Origin: Halichondria panicea
Lineage: Eukaryota > Porifera > Demospongiae > Suberitida > Halichondriidae
Direction: 5' to 3'
DNA: 64,000 nt
NCBI RefSeq assembly: GCF_963675165.1
Contig: NC_087378.1
Span: 124,001 to 188,000 of the forward strand
A program made the position numbers and the translations under genes. A model generated the notes under the pieces. The model did not search any database. It was not told the origin of the DNA and saw only the letters and a list, made by a program, of their open reading frames with translations. Each line of letters starts with the position of its first letter. Within the stretch, counting starts at the first letter, position 1. Positions 40,101 through 53,561 of this stretch are shown piece by piece.

Positions 40101-43100
40101 CATGTGCTTATGTCTGTTTATGTCTGATGACAGCAGGGGCAAAACCAAGCACGGCTATACATGTCTGATGACAGCAGGGGCAAAACCAAGCACAGCTATA
40201 CATGTCCTGTTTAATTAAATTGGTCTTTTGTCTTCTAAGATTGTTGTGAGATTGCTCTGCCAATAGGAACAGACCCTAGCTAGCTTCTTATAGTTGTCAG
40301 TGTCAGTGGCAAGCCCCTTCAGTGTTTGTTAGGAAATAAGTATCTGTATAATTATGGGTGTGCTATTAAAATGATTCTCAGATGGTCATACGGTGTGTAC
40401 TAGTTGATGGTTGAAGTTCCCCTCTTAAGTAAGTGGATAGGTTTCTTCTTGGCATAAACAGTTTTGTAATTTTATCGTATACACATTGGCTCTCTTGAAA
40501 AGCACCTCTTCACTTCAAAGTCATATTCCATCTTCTAGTGGCAAAACATTAATAATAAATACTTGTTGAAACCCTCTTTTTAGCTATTTCCCCTCACTCT
40601 CTCGCTTGCTCAGTCATAGGGCTGCTTTAGAGATAGGCCTTTGCAATGGTAGCTAGCTACCCACTCAATCGAGGTTTGTCTGCTTGAAGAGGTTTCAGAC
40701 CCACTCCCTGTCATGCCCCACTAAACCCTGGCCTTAGGTGTGGGCTTCTCTGATATTCTCTTACAGTGATATATATAATTATCATAGCTTTAATTATGGA
40801 CTGTACGTTGTGTGGTTAGTCCACTACGGAGACAGGAAGCTTCGGGGGTTCTAATCAGTGAGACAGTTGGGCCCCATTACTACCATAAAGGATTTATAGT
40901 TCTTCAAAGTGTTTGTTATATAGCTTTGATCTTTTCTTAGAAATTTGTTTGCCTGTTTTTGTTCGAGATTAACGCTTAACCATTTTTGAGAAACGTATCT
41001 ATTATTGGAATATATCACCGTGGGTGTGGGTGTGCATATGGACATGTTAGCGACCAATTAAATTGTTTGTATATAAAATTACTGGTATTGTCACTTTTGC
41101 ATTATTCTCAATTAAGCTTCTCTGGTGACATGGGTAGCAGCGAACCATGAAAGAGCATGTGTTTATTCTGTTCACCGTATGGAGGGCCATATCATTAATT
41201 AGTATCGTGGGACGCATTAATTTGTTCGTATAGTATATACGTGTCGGACTGTATTTGGCATTTCGGCTCAATTTCTGGTATCTATATATCTTTGATCATT
41301 TCCATACATGTAATGTCTTGCATACCGTTCACCTGACTGCCCCTCGCGCAGCTTACTGGAATTTTGGAGTAAATTTCCCAAAACTTCCAAGTGAGCTGTT
41401 TAAATTACCACAAAACAATTATTACGGCTGCTTCTATAGTTACTGTGGTAGACACCGTGGTATGTGTATTGCCTGGAGGGTCATAGCTATTAATTAAATA
41501 TTGAACTAGTTCCTTTAGTGTCATTGAGCCAGTCCTAGTCACGTCCACTACCTACTCTTATGGTGACCCTTGGGAGCAACTTGATAGCCCTGGCAATAGA
41601 GCGTGACTAACTTGTACTGTACTACATTTGATTATTCATTAAGAAATTTAATACCTCTATTTGAAGAATTGTACTATGAAAGTATACATCCCATATGGTA
41701 CCTGTTCTACTGAAGCAGCTTCTACAATTTCTGTGTAAGTGAACACACAGGAAATTGACACCCTTTTCTTACTTATTCGAGCTGGTTTTATGTTTATACC
41801 TCGTGACAACTTTCCCCCCATTTGGTCAGTTCCTTGTGTTGTCGTTGCATCCATTGCAACCACCTTCTAGTCATATCACTATTATCTATTTGATATGAAC
41901 ATACTTGTCCTGCTTGTCTAATCATCCGTGTTGTTTTAATTGATGAGGCGTGCGTAGCATTTATCAAAATACAAATTGACTTAATTATTATAACAATATT
42001 GTGGCTCATTAAATAAAGATGAATATTCAAATATTACCGTGTCCCTATCATGTTACACAGTGGGGTGGAGGGTGGGGGTGTCGACACACTTCTGTGGTCA
42101 GCTGTATACACGACACTAATTAGTGTGGGCTTACGAGTAATTAGATTCCTTCTACTACTATAGTCAGGTTTGTAAAATTGAGTGTATTCATCTGAAAGAG
42201 CTCCCTTGAACACTGCTGCCTCCCCCACACACGCACGCACAACCTTGTACCCTCCTGTATGTAGTTGACTAACTGACTCAATATCGTTGTTCTGATTACA
42301 ATAACACGGTTCACACTTGACTAGGTGCAGAAGGTCGACTCGTTATCCCTTGATACGTAGACCTACAGGTTACACCCTAGGCTATCAAGAAATTTCAGTG
42401 TCCTTGAAATTTTGTCTGTAATAGTTCTGGTTAGTACCGTATCAATTACCGTAAATTGCATCCTTAATTCACCCGAAGGTATCCGCTAGTTAGGAACTCC
42501 ACTATGCTAGCTACCGTACTGTAAAGAAATATCTACTACCATTCTTTATCTCTTCAAGGAGCTGGGTCTAGGAAATGTGTTTAATATCCTTCCGAGTACT
42601 TCCTTTGCTTAGTGTAGGTTGGTGTCAGTGTGAGGTCCTGTAGAGATGTACTAGTGCTTAGTGTAGGTTGGTGTCAGTGTGAGGTCCTGTAGAGATGTAC
42701 TAGTGCTTAGTGTAGGTTGGTGTCAGTGTGAGGTCCTGTAGAGATGTACTAGTGCTTAGTGTAGGTTGGTGTCAGTGTGAGGTCCTGTAGAGATGTACTA
42801 GTGCTTAGTGTAGTTGGTGTCGGTGTGAGGTCCTGTAGAGATGTACTAGTGCTTAGTGTAGTTGGTGTCGGTGTGAGGTCCTGTAGAGATGTACTAGTGT
42901 GTGTGGCTTTGCTGTGCATGTGTTCAATAGTGTCTTATCAACCATTGTATATATTGTAATTGTTCCTCTTGGCAACCACAAGTCTGAGGCCATGTTGTGG
43001 TCTTGTTGAGGAATAGAGATAGCCTCCGCTGTCCCTCCTACACTGAGCTTATCAACCATACTCCGTCTTTTCATCCTGAACATCAAACACTAAGAAACCC

Positions 43101-46100
43101 CATACTTTATCTGATAGCCTGAACAAGAGTCGATTATCATAATGTTGTCTCCGCGATCATAACGATAACGATAGGACAGCCCCCTTTGAATCCCTACACT
43201 CTGTTCTAACTTAACAAGTGCAGTATTTCCGTGTCATTAATTGCCTGTTGTTGCTGCAGTGTAAGCTAGGAGTTGTGTAATCAAATTACAAAATACAAGA
43301 GGAAATAAAGAAGCTTTAGTTCCCATTGTTTCGCCTTATTAGGCCGATGAGCACTACATTTGGTAGCCTGAAATGAGAGGCCCACAAACGATTGTTTACA
43401 CAGAGTGAGGTTTCCTCTCTCTATAGAGCGTATGGGAAGCTCTCTAACCATCTTCTCAATAACGAGGTCAACTGTTGAAATTAGAATTAGCGTGCTGGGT
43501 AATTAAGTGACCTGAACCCATACATGTACACAGCTAGAGAGCCGTGTATATTACACATGTACCTTCCCATGTACCACTACCCACACACACTCACACACAG
43601 GTCGGTGCTCGTCTCATCTCCCACGCTGGCTCCCTCACTAGCCTGGCCAAGTATCCAGCAAGCACTGTACAGATCTTGGGAGCAGAAAAGGCTTTGTTCA
43701 GGTGAGCAATACTGGGCCTTTGTATTATACACTAAGTTTGCCATCATCTGAAACATAGAAAGAATGAGAAAGAATGGGTGCAATTTGGTCTCAGTTGCAT
43801 TACTTGTTTTGTGTGTAATAGAGAGTGTTATTTAGTTATAGATAGCTGCAGTGTGTGGGGTGGGCCGTGCCCTGGCCCTATCTGTCTCTGTTGTTCCTGA
43901 ATATATAAAAAATCAATAGTGCATAATTAGTGTAGAGCGTAACCTCGTGTGATGAGGTTGGTCAGTATAGAAAATCTACTTCCGTATTTGTACTTGCTTT
44001 TAAGTTGCCTGAAGCTTGTTTTTTGCACGTTCTAGACTAAAAAGCAATTCCTAACATTCCACCTCCTGCTGTAGACAAGAGTACAACAGTATGAATAACA
44101 GGTGGGTTCATTGAGGTCATATGAATAGTACCTTCCTCCAAGTTGTTAATAAGTTTATAACAGCTAGCGTCAAAGTTCTTGCACTCGTAATTATCAATCC
44201 ACTCTACTAAATGGCGTGTATTTACACTAACTGGTTTGTTTTGCTGTTCTCTGTATTAATTGCTACTAAATATAAACCCCCTCAAATAAGGTGTGTTTAT
44301 CCCTAGTGTTGTACTAGTTCATATTTCCCTCCTCTCCTGGCTGACATTGTTGGTCATAACTTGTCATGTGTGGACACACGTTGCCATTCATGGTATTGGC
44401 ACACTTCACACGTTAATGATATTCACGATCGTGCATGATTTCCACCTCTTCCATAAAAAGGTGTTTGGTGCTAATTTAATTACCAGTGTAAACAATGTAT
44501 ACAGTGCAGCTCCTGAATGGTTAGCGTTATTCATACTTGATGAGCTGTGGGGGAGCACAGTTGATAATTAGTATCGTGATATGATTATCGTTACGGTAAT
44601 GTGTACTGATCGATAATGTGTTACACAATCCAGCACAGGTGTGCTTGATTGAATTCGCTTACCAGCTTCCTTATTCATCAGTACTCGGTGTACCCACTGG
44701 TCTCGTGGATACAGTCACAGGTCACCTCTCCTATCCATACATATCTTGTGGCTGAAACCATGCTGTGTCACTAGCTCCAGAAAAAAAAGTTCTTTTTTAC
44801 CAACAGTAATTTTAGTCTGACCTAAAGTTCTTTTAAATCTTGAAATTATTTGATTTTTAATTTTTTTCTATGCATGTTGTTGTGAGTGCAGCTGCCATGT
44901 ACATGTGCTGTGTATTGTTGCTAGGCATGTATACGTCTTGTTTGTTTACATGCCCAGAACATTGTGGTCACAGTTGCTGATATTCACTGCAGGGAAGGGC
45001 TCCCACAAAACTGTAGTCACAGCTACAAGATCCTGCCGCTAGATAATGCTTTTCTGTGTTTTCCAGTAGAGACAGTATTCTGCTTCCTCGTAAAAAATGT
45101 TGTTTCTTAAATGACAATAGCTTTGTTCATCTTTTATCAGCTCTTTTGTGTGTGTGCGTATTATAGCCATATATAGGTACTGCAGTTTTTGCCCACCTTT
45201 TTGTCACAAGATTACCAGCTGGGCTAGCTGTCATTGGGTGGGTGTGTGAACGCATTGATCAAGTGGTTAGCTCATGCAGCTGCATGGTGTACGTGTGATG
45301 TAGGTGTCAGTCCACCCCCATTCTCGTGGAGTGTGCTTTATGATCCTTAATTTCATTATCGCCTCATTATCGCCTTGGTAACCGCCTCCTACCGGACCTA
45401 GTGTGTCATTGTTGGTATATGCTCAAAGTTGATGTGTTTTCTAAACCTCTAGCTAATTGTAGATTGCATGTATTGTTTCAGACAGACAGCATCTTTTGTT
45501 GCCCATTTTACAGACAAATTACTTTAATTAACCTCCTTTTTGTCTTGGCACTTATTGTAAGCAAACACCATACTTCCTAGACTTACAAAATGGATGAAAA
45601 GACTTGACCTTCCAAATAACTGTTTGTCTCAATACCACGTATATACTCTATATATGTTTTTGCAGCATGTATATATATTATGTTGTTCTTGGTAATAATT
45701 GATCTCCAATTAATTAAATTGGAATTTCTCGTAGGTTTTTCATATCATTCAGAGGTAGTTACATTTATGTCTCAAAACAACCTAGTGGGTTGATTATGTA
45801 AGGCTTGTCACAGCTGTACTGCTGCAGATGTACGAGCCATGAAAGACTTGCTGTTAAGTTGGTATGCCTAAGAATGATTCTTTGATCCAAGTTGTGTATC
45901 CCATAGCAACGTAAATGACCAATAGTGCACTAGTGTTCATTGATGGGTGAAGTTGTTTTGTACACTTGTGTGTGTGCCTGGGGCAATGTGTATAGTCTAG
46001 TTCTGTGTTGATGGTTTGATACCTTCCACCACCTACCTACATGTTTTGGTTGAGCATTTAGTTAACACTTTTCAAAAGTGGATTACCTTAGAGGTACTAT

Positions 46101-48415
46101 ACGCTTATGGGAGTTATATCATATACACCTTCGTATAGACACACACTAATTCACTGTTGTTTCACCCCCCCCCCCCACACGCGCACACACACACGCACGC
46201 ACGCACACACACACACACACACACAGGGCTCTCAAGACAAAAGGAAACACTCCAAAGTATGGTCTCATATTCCACTCATCTTTCATTGGACGTGCAGCCT
46301 CTAAGAACAAGGGAAGAATCTCCCGTTACCTTGCCAACAAGTGCTCCATCGCCTCAAGGCTCGACTGCTTCTCTGGTGAAAAATAATTTTCTTATGATTA
46401 TCAATATTTTTTTGGTTTTATATTGCGCCTAAAATTCTACGTTCCTATTGAACTCGTATTTTGACATTCGTGGAAAAAAATATGCTTGTTTACTGTTTTC
46501 GGTGGCGCCGGAAAAATTGTTCCCCACGGACAAACAAAGTCAGACGTCTGGTCCTATGGGATATAGGGTTCCAATGAAAGCTATTACTTGTAAAGTGATA
46601 CTCATCTTGTAGCTCACCATCAGGAGATGTTGTTGGTATTATGGTCATTACATCCGTACAAAACACGAGTCTTGTGATGTCATGTGACTCCTGTACATTT
46701 GTGTATGTGCTTACGGCATACTCACTTAATGTGTGGAGTGAATAACAACATCTGCTTAATTCTGGCGCCCGAAATATATACTCTAATAATATAATTTTTT
46801 GCTCAATACGTTGTTACGTAATTTGTTGCTCTACTGACATTATTGGTTAATTCTGCCTTGACAACCTCTTTTTGTCTCCTACAATACACCACATGGCAGG
46901 TAATCAATGTCACAATATTTATACTGGAAACTGAAGCTCTCTTATTAGTATTCTATCTATATTAGGCCCAGGGCTGTTGGCATGCAATAGAGCACTGTCA
47001 AGTGTATTTCTGGAAGTCTCTTCCTAATCTAACTAGGATCTGTCGTAATCAAAATTATCACTATTATCCAAATTTGTCCCTGCTGCAAGTTTCCCTCATA
47101 ACAAACTATGATTGTTTATTCCATCCATCCGTGCAGACACTCCTTCAACCAAGTTTGGTGAGAAGCTTCGTGAACAGGTAGAGGAAAGGTTAACTTTCTT
47201 TGAAACCGGACAAACCCCACGTAAAAATGTCGACGTCATGAAACTTGCGATTGATGAGCTTGCAACGGAAGAGGGAAACACAATAAAAGAAGAGTAAGTA
47301 TCACAATATATGGAGTATCTTTGGGGAAAGTTGTTTGTTTATTTGTGTTCTTGAGACCAGGAAACGTAACCTGATATATAATAAATGTTGCAATCGTGAT
47401 ATTTTTGGGTTGTCACAATATTGAAAGTGATTTGTGTATGTGACCGGGTGTTGCTGAAAGAGCAAATTGTTTGAGTAACCTTAGTAAGTATGTGCATGGT
47501 GGATTAATGTGATTAGCAACAGCTGCATGTCTCAGTGATTCTCCGTGCGCCCATGAAATTATTCGTGCACACCCTAACTACTGTGTCAGATGATCTGTTC
47601 TAGTGATTTCATCATGTTAGAGTCAATCATGTGTCCGCTAACCTAGTGAAAATTGGCTTCATTGAGGATATATCCCTTCCTATTTGATCAACAGTGCACC
47701 ATGTGCTATAATAACAGACAATGGAAATAACCTGTATACCGTAAGCTAGAAATTTCTGCGGCCCAAAAATGCTGTAAAAAGACCTTTTGCGGATAATATT
47801 TCTGCGAATTAAACTTTCAACTGTTAAATTAGGCGTGGTTAATAAGCATTTGCAGATAATATTTCTGCGTTTACTCATTCATTCGGAGAATTCGCAGAAT
47901 TTTTGTGCCGCAGAAATTTCTAGGTATACTGTAAAGCGGGTAATTTTCGTGGGGTAAAATATTCGTTATTTTCGTGGGCAAGCTGGCCTCCACAACATTT
48001 TAACGTAGGCGTGGCTTACCGGAACGTAGGAATGCAGACAGGCAACCAGACTTTTACTCACAAAAACCACCGTTTCTCGAATTTTTACCCCACAAAAATT
48101 ACCCGCCATACGGTAGTCAGATAATTATTTTGTACTAATTATGTTATTTACACCTTCAGAGCAATGGAGGTAGATACCACGACGTCTTCTGCTAAGAAAA
48201 AGAAAAAGAAGAGAAAATCAATGGGCAAGGAGTCAGAGGAAGGTCTCCCTGAGGCCAAGAAGGTCAAGCAGGAGGAAATGGACACGGCTGAAGAGACAGT
48301 GACTCCCTCCAAAAAGAAAAAAAGAAAGAAGCAGCAGAGTGGTGAAGATGAGGAGGGGCCAGTGGAGGCAGTTGACACACCAAGCAAGTCTAAGAAGAAG
48401 AAATCAAAGAAATGA
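37164..48415 (+). CDS. NOP56: NOP56 box C/D snoRNP core protein
   Basis: Exons: 37164-37166 (ATG only), 37230-37431, 37599-37739, 37899-38124, 38238-38304, 38350-38470, 38618-38769, 43601-43701, 46227-46375, 47137-47293, 48160-48415; 524 residues. The first intron starts GCAAGT, a GC-AG intron, giving [16 protein letters not shown], which fits the family. Other blocks: [20 protein letters not shown], the coiled-coil/Nop region [75 protein letters not shown] and [20 protein letters not shown]; the tail is a Lys-rich acidic/basic region ([18 protein letters not shown]). NOP56 pairs with NOP58 and fibrillarin to 2'-O-methylate rRNA in the nucleolus. [10 protein letters not shown] and the tail favour NOP56 over NOP58. 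Introns 7 and 8 are 4.8 and 2.5 kb, very large for this window. Confidence 0.96.
39271..39458. mobile_element. TA-flanked MITE, GCGGGTAATTTTCGT family, copy 2
   Basis: 188 bp between TA dinucleotides. Left end ACGTATAGCAGGTAATTTTC, right end (complement) CCTTATAGCGGGTTATTTTC. Internal phrase TTTGTACAGCTCAGGATAGTG matches copy 1 (TTCGTACAGCTCAAGATAATG), confirming the relation. Confidence 0.78.
40121..40202. repeat. 41-bp tandem duplication
   Basis: Two copies starting TGTCTGATGACAGCAGGGGC, differing at one base, in NOP56 intron 7. Confidence 0.9.
42612..42900. repeat. 49-bp minisatellite, 6 copies
   Basis: Units start GTGTAGGTTGGTGTCAGTGT at 42612, 42661, 42710, 42759, then 48-bp versions lacking one G at about 42808 and 42856. 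In NOP56 intron 7. Confidence 0.92.
43702..46226 (+). other. Large NOP56 intron 8 (2.5 kb)
   Basis: AT-rich sequence ending in a poly-C and (CA)n acceptor tract (46166-46226). No coding exon, MITE with clear termini or RNA gene was recognised. Confidence 0.6.
47739..47931. mobile_element. TA-flanked MITE, CTAGAAATTTCTGCGG family
   Basis: Inverted termini CCGTAAGCTAGAAATTTCTG at left and CAGTATACCTAGAAATTTCT (complement) at right, with an internal direct repeat GCGGATAATATTTCTGCG-like at 47790 and 47850. It lies in NOP56 intron 10 and abuts the next MITE. Confidence 0.75.
47929..48113. mobile_element. TA-flanked MITE, GCGGGTAATTTTCGT family, copy 3
   Basis: Left end CTGTAAAGCGGGTAATTTTC, right end (complement) CCGTATGGCGGGTAATTTTT, each continuing GTGGGGTAAAA; the inverted repeats are about 30 bp. 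It shares the boundary TACTGTA with the preceding MITE. Confidence 0.82.
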
Positions 48416-48640
48416 ACTGCTGAACTTATTTGAACATTGTAACATTCCTTTTGCTTATGCTGCACTTGATTGGTTTCTACAAATTGTATTACTTCCGCTC
48501 TACGCTATAAATTTGGTAATGAAACTTGAGACTCTTGATCTGTACATTTATATAAACGAGTGCATGTTCTGTAGAGCTTAGAGTAAACTACTACAACCAA
48601 CAAGACTATAGTAAGAACAAAACATCGCTACAAAGTGAAA

Positions 48641-51381
48641 ATGTACGGACTAAACTATTCAACTGTTGCAATTCTGCTGATTCTATGTGTACCAGGTATG
48701 AACATTTCTGCAGTGCATTTAAAGCCACCTGCACTATATTGCTATTGTGCTTGCATGCATGGCAACCAGTTGTCCTGCTAGATTATAACTACTTGCATGC
48801 TTAACTTTCTCTGCTTTATTTCTTGTAGGATGCTACTTGGAACTGGATGCAGTTCGTACTCAACCTGAAAGATGTACTCTACCTAAACCAGCAAAGACGA
48901 TGGAGTGCCCTGAAAATAAAACAAGCCGTTGGTTCTTCCACGAAACAAAGGGATGCAAGAGATCCGGCTTTTGTGCCCCCGAAGACACAAGTGTCTATGA
49001 CGTACGAAATGACCAGAACTACTTCCTGACTAGAGAAAGTTGTGCAGAAAACTGCCATATGCGTGAGTCACTGACTTCTTGTTAGTTCTACTGAGAAGCC
49101 TAATCCACCCACATGGCTGTGCTTGTGATTGTGATTCATGCATAACTTTTGACTACAGTTGTGTAAACATCTACCCCAACACTGTTGACAACTCACCTTA
49201 ATAATGTGTTTTCGATCCTCATGCATTTACAGATGTGAGATGTCCCACTTTGAACCCTGTTGCCAACGGTATCGTCAGCAATGATGGAATTGGTTATTGG
49301 GTGAGCAGTGTGACCTATAGTTGCAACAAAGGCTTTATCCTCTCCGGAAGAGCAGTCAGAACTTGCGAGAGTAATGGACAATGGACATCAGAAGCCCCTT
49401 CATGCATAGGTACATTCTATAACAAATCCCCCAGTTTCATTTGTCCTGTTTAAAGTGCTAAGCTGTAGCATTATTTGCTCTGTTATGTTGTATATCAGTG
49501 CTGCACTAAACACTCATTTATGATACAATTCCCTTTCTCTTTGCAGCAAAATGCCCCAAGCCTAACACAGATGGTCAGTTTACCTTCTCTCCTCTGCAAG
49601 AGTTCTACACACCTGGGGACACTATTGTGTATGCTTGTGAGCACGGCTTTGGACAAGTGGGGGACAATGAGGCCCGGACTTGTCTTGAAGATGGTACCTG
49701 GTCGGGCAAAGAAGCTTCCTGCGAAGGTGAGAGATTTACTACGTAGATGGCGGGTCATGAATGACTGACTTGTGTACAGCTTTGTCTCGTGAATACTGTC
49801 CAGCTAATCACCATGCTAAGGGCTAGGTGGGCTGATCCACACTTGTAGCTAATTAGCGTGTGAGAATTGATAATGACCATGACTCTGTTTATAGTAATGT
49901 CTTTTTAACAAGATGTCCATTCCCCCCTGCACAGTGGAGTTACAGTGCTCCAAAGATGCCCTGAGGCCTATTCAACATGGATCAAGGATTGCACAGAATT
50001 CCACCAGTGTAGGATCAACAGTGTCCTTTACCTGTAATGATGGCTACATAATGGAGGGCATTGACACCATCCAGTGCGAGAGGTCAGGAGTGTGGAGTGG
50101 AGACCAACCTACCTGTTGGAGTAAGTCAAAGAAAACACTTCCTTTTAGTCTAATCAATAAGTCTAGAGGTCCGTGTACGTAGCCATAATTATTAGTCCAG
50201 ATATACAGTATTGTAGGATATAAAACTATACATTATTCATGATGTACTGTTTTGTTTCCTACAGAGATTATTATTCAAATGTGTGAGGAGGACAACCCTG
50301 CCCACGGTGGTAGTGATGTTACCAACGTAACTATCCCAATCCAACAAGGCGAAAGAAATACTTTCTTCATACCGTCAATCAGCAACCCTAATCCATTTGA
50401 CAACGGAACATTTGTTTGGGACGAAGAACTTGCCAAAGTACAAGGAGTGAGTATTCACGGTGATCGACTCAAGATAACGACCGTTCTAGCATCAGGAGAG
50501 AGAAAGTATCATGTGTCTTTCTCTGGATTCAGAGCTTACTTTGGACTAACTGTAACCGAGGTGACACACAAAACACCAGAGGCCATCCTAAACCCACAAA
50601 GTGTCGAGAAATCACTCGGAGATACACTTGTAATGATGTGTGTGTTCCAGGGCTGCCCCACTCCAAATGTCATGTGGTTTCATAACGGAGAACCTGTACA
50701 AGCGGACGGTGTCGCAATCAAGATATCGCAATTTTCGCAGTCTACGTTTACAACATCTGAGCTGATCATTCCAGTGATGAGGGAAGAAGACACGGGAAGT
50801 TATGTTTGCCAAGGAGAGAACGGGGAAGACCGTGTAGTCGACTCTATGGTTGGAACTGTAACATTAGTCTCGAGCACAAAACTAGCAAAGAGGTCGACTG
50901 AAGAGAATCCTCTCTGTAGAAGCAAGACACCCTCTGATACTGGTGAGTTGTGTGAATAAATAGATGGCTTCCTTAGTGGTTATCTAGTCAGGCTATTACC
51001 TCACATGTGCGTGCAGGACCCACCCCTAGATTGTAGCACTGATTCACCCCATTCAGTGCACATGTGTTGACCTTTTCTTGCCCTCTTACAGTGACTATTG
51101 TTGGGCGAGTACGGAGAGAATCAGTGAAGCTCAACACGGCTATCTCAACAGTGTATAGAATGAGTGTGGAGAGTGTGATCTCACCTAACTCTCAGAGATT
51201 ATCACAGAGAACTGTACGTACAATTGTACTCGACCATAACATTGAAACTGAACATAAACTCAACAACAATGGACTGTATATTTTACAAGGAAAACTACGA
51301 GACAATACGTTTTTCGTAGCATCGCACGACTCGATATTAAATCATTCCTTAGAATTGGAGCATACGATTCAGCAGTGCTGA
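48641..51381 (+). CDS. Secreted Kunitz - Sushi x3 - Ig domain protein
   Basis: Exons: 48641-48695, 48829-49062, 49233-49409, 49547-49726, 49935-50120, 50265-50942, 51092-51381; 599 residues. Exons 1-6 all end in phase 1, the classic arrangement for extracellular domain shuffling. Order: signal peptide (MYGLNYSTVAILLILCVPG); a Kunitz-like module with six cysteines (WFFHETKGC ... RESCAENC) and a longer C4-C5 loop than usual; three CCP/Sushi modules, each with four cysteines and the C-terminal Trp (NGQWTSEAPSC, DGTWSGKEASC, SGVWSGDQPTC); an undefined region (residues about 285-360); an Ig domain (VMWFHNGEPV ... EEDTGSYVCQG); and a C-terminal segment of about 95 residues with YILQGKLRDNTFFV that faintly recalls a netrin-like module. 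No membrane segment is seen. It is probably an extracellular matrix or immune-type protein; exact function unknown. AATAAA at 51693. Confidence 0.88.
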
Positions 51382-52661
51382 AATCGTTACCAACTTATGT
51401 TGCTTTTTTAATCCATGTCCTTAATTTATTCACTGGAAAACTTCAGAATTCACTGTAGTAATTGAAGCACTCAACAACCCACCCTCCTCCCTCAGCTCAC
51501 ATGATCTGTGTAATTTGACTGACCCTACATGTGACTCACACACAAAACCACTTATCTCATTGGTGTTTTGTATCTGTCATTTCTGTGTCATAGACTTTTC
51601 CAATCTCATTTTATTTTTTTGTGTCATTTTTTGTTTTATCATCAATACTGGTATAGCAAGCACACTGTTATAACCTTGACTTTTAATGATATAATAAAGT
51701 GAACACACTCAACAATAGGGGGCCTAATCGGCTTATTAACTAAAAAGGATAGCCTATGTACAATATGAGGCTATGGAGCCAGCGCATTCCACTCTCCTTT
51801 GTAGACTAAGTGCATGTGCACTCCCAAATTAGAGGTAATGAAGTGCATGCATGCGCCAAGTGTGAGATCAAAGACATTCTGATGGGGTATAAGAGGGCGG
51901 GGCTCATTAATTATATTCATTACCGCTTTATGCTTCTCAGCTCAGGAGTATTTTTAGATGCAGAAGCTTGACAGCCAAACAGCAGAAGGAAACTTACACT
52001 AATTATATATAAGTCCATCACCAGTCATAAGTTTGGGAGACCTTCCTCTCATGTGTGCTGCATGGTATTTCCTATCAGCCACATAACTGCATGTTTTATA
52101 CAATTTGCACTGATTCTGAAGCCTCTATTAGGCCATACAAGAGGCAAACTGTGCACAAAACAGTCAACCACAAAGTACACAATCAACAGCAAGCACACAA
52201 TGATATCACAGTCACAATATGTGCAGCTGTCTCTTTCAGGGAAGGCAACGTCACCACTCAACCTCAGTCCCGTAACAAACAACCCTCAACCTCAGTCCCA
52301 TAACGAGCAACCTCAAGAGGGTGGTCGACAATCTAATTGATTTATCATGTTCCATGGGAATGCCAGACCTTATCATATGCGAGGTGTAGACGCTTAGAGG
52401 GAGGAACGTGTGCAAGTAACGTTGCAGTCCATAAAACCACATCAGCTGATCGATTCTCGTGACAAACCTCTAACCCATGCCAACTAGCTATAATAACACT
52501 CTTAAGTGTGTTTATACTGTACACATGCAAAGTGACCACAGCCTGCTCGATGAAGTCATAGCAACTACACTTTACACAGCCAAAATACATTAACAAGCAC
52601 CTACATACCACTTGACTTTTATACATACCAATATCAGCAATTTGTAATTGATAGGTGAGCA

Positions 52662-52721
52662 AAACACACTTATGACTGCACTAGTATTATTAAACACACT
52701 TATGACTGCACTAGTATTATT
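52662..52721. repeat. 30-bp tandem duplication
   Basis: Two identical copies starting AAACACACTTATGACTGCAC. Confidence 0.9.
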
Positions 52722-53369
52722 TATAAATAAGCACATTATTAAATTGAAACATGTTGTGGTTTTGTGGATTGCTAAGTCAGCAAATTTATCATGTAATCAC
52801 TGAATTACTCCCACTGTTGCCATGACACTACCGAGCAACCTACGCCTAATTACCCAATCCATTAAACATACATCTCATACATGTAAGCTCACACCCTCTG
52901 TCCTGTACAATAACAGCTGCTATAATAGGAACTCGCTAGGGACGTTGAGTGATGATTGGCCGGTCCTCCCGAGCCCCCTCCCACTTCAAGCGTATATCAA
53001 CCCACGTAGTCACCCACACATAAACACTTAAAAGAGTAAACAATTTATATTATCGTTTGCTGTTTATCTTACACAGAAATTGAATAATGATCACTAATTA
53101 AGTCAGTGCACATGCACACTCTTAGTGAAGCATGCAGAAGCCCTCAGGGTGATGGCAACTAGTTTCAAATTACTATGGCTATAATCTTCCTGCATGATCA
53201 TAATTATAGCAGAAAACACGAGAGCAAAATTCTTAAAACTCCACAATATATTGACAAGAACCAATAATGTGTAAACTACCTAGAAATAAGAAACTGACGA
53301 AACTGAGAAATAGTCGGTTCATGTTCTTACTTTGCTCTTATAGAGAAACTCTTCAGAGGGTCCTTTCGA

Positions 53370-53561
<192 letters not shown>

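Larger units (their letters stand above)
38770..43600 (+). other. Large NOP56 intron 7 (4.8 kb)
   Basis: Contains a GTGGAGG-rich start, a TA-flanked MITE (39271-39458), a 41-bp duplication (40121-40202) and a 49-bp minisatellite (42612-42900). No protein-coding exon or convincing box C/D snoRNA was found, although NOP56 introns host snoRNAs in vertebrates. Confidence 0.7.

Noticed and set aside
43949..44012. Box C/D snoRNA candidate in NOP56 intron 8 (GTGATGA ... CTGA, 64 nt)
   Set aside because: No convincing terminal stem and no clear C'/D' pair; guide complementarity to rRNA could not be tested.
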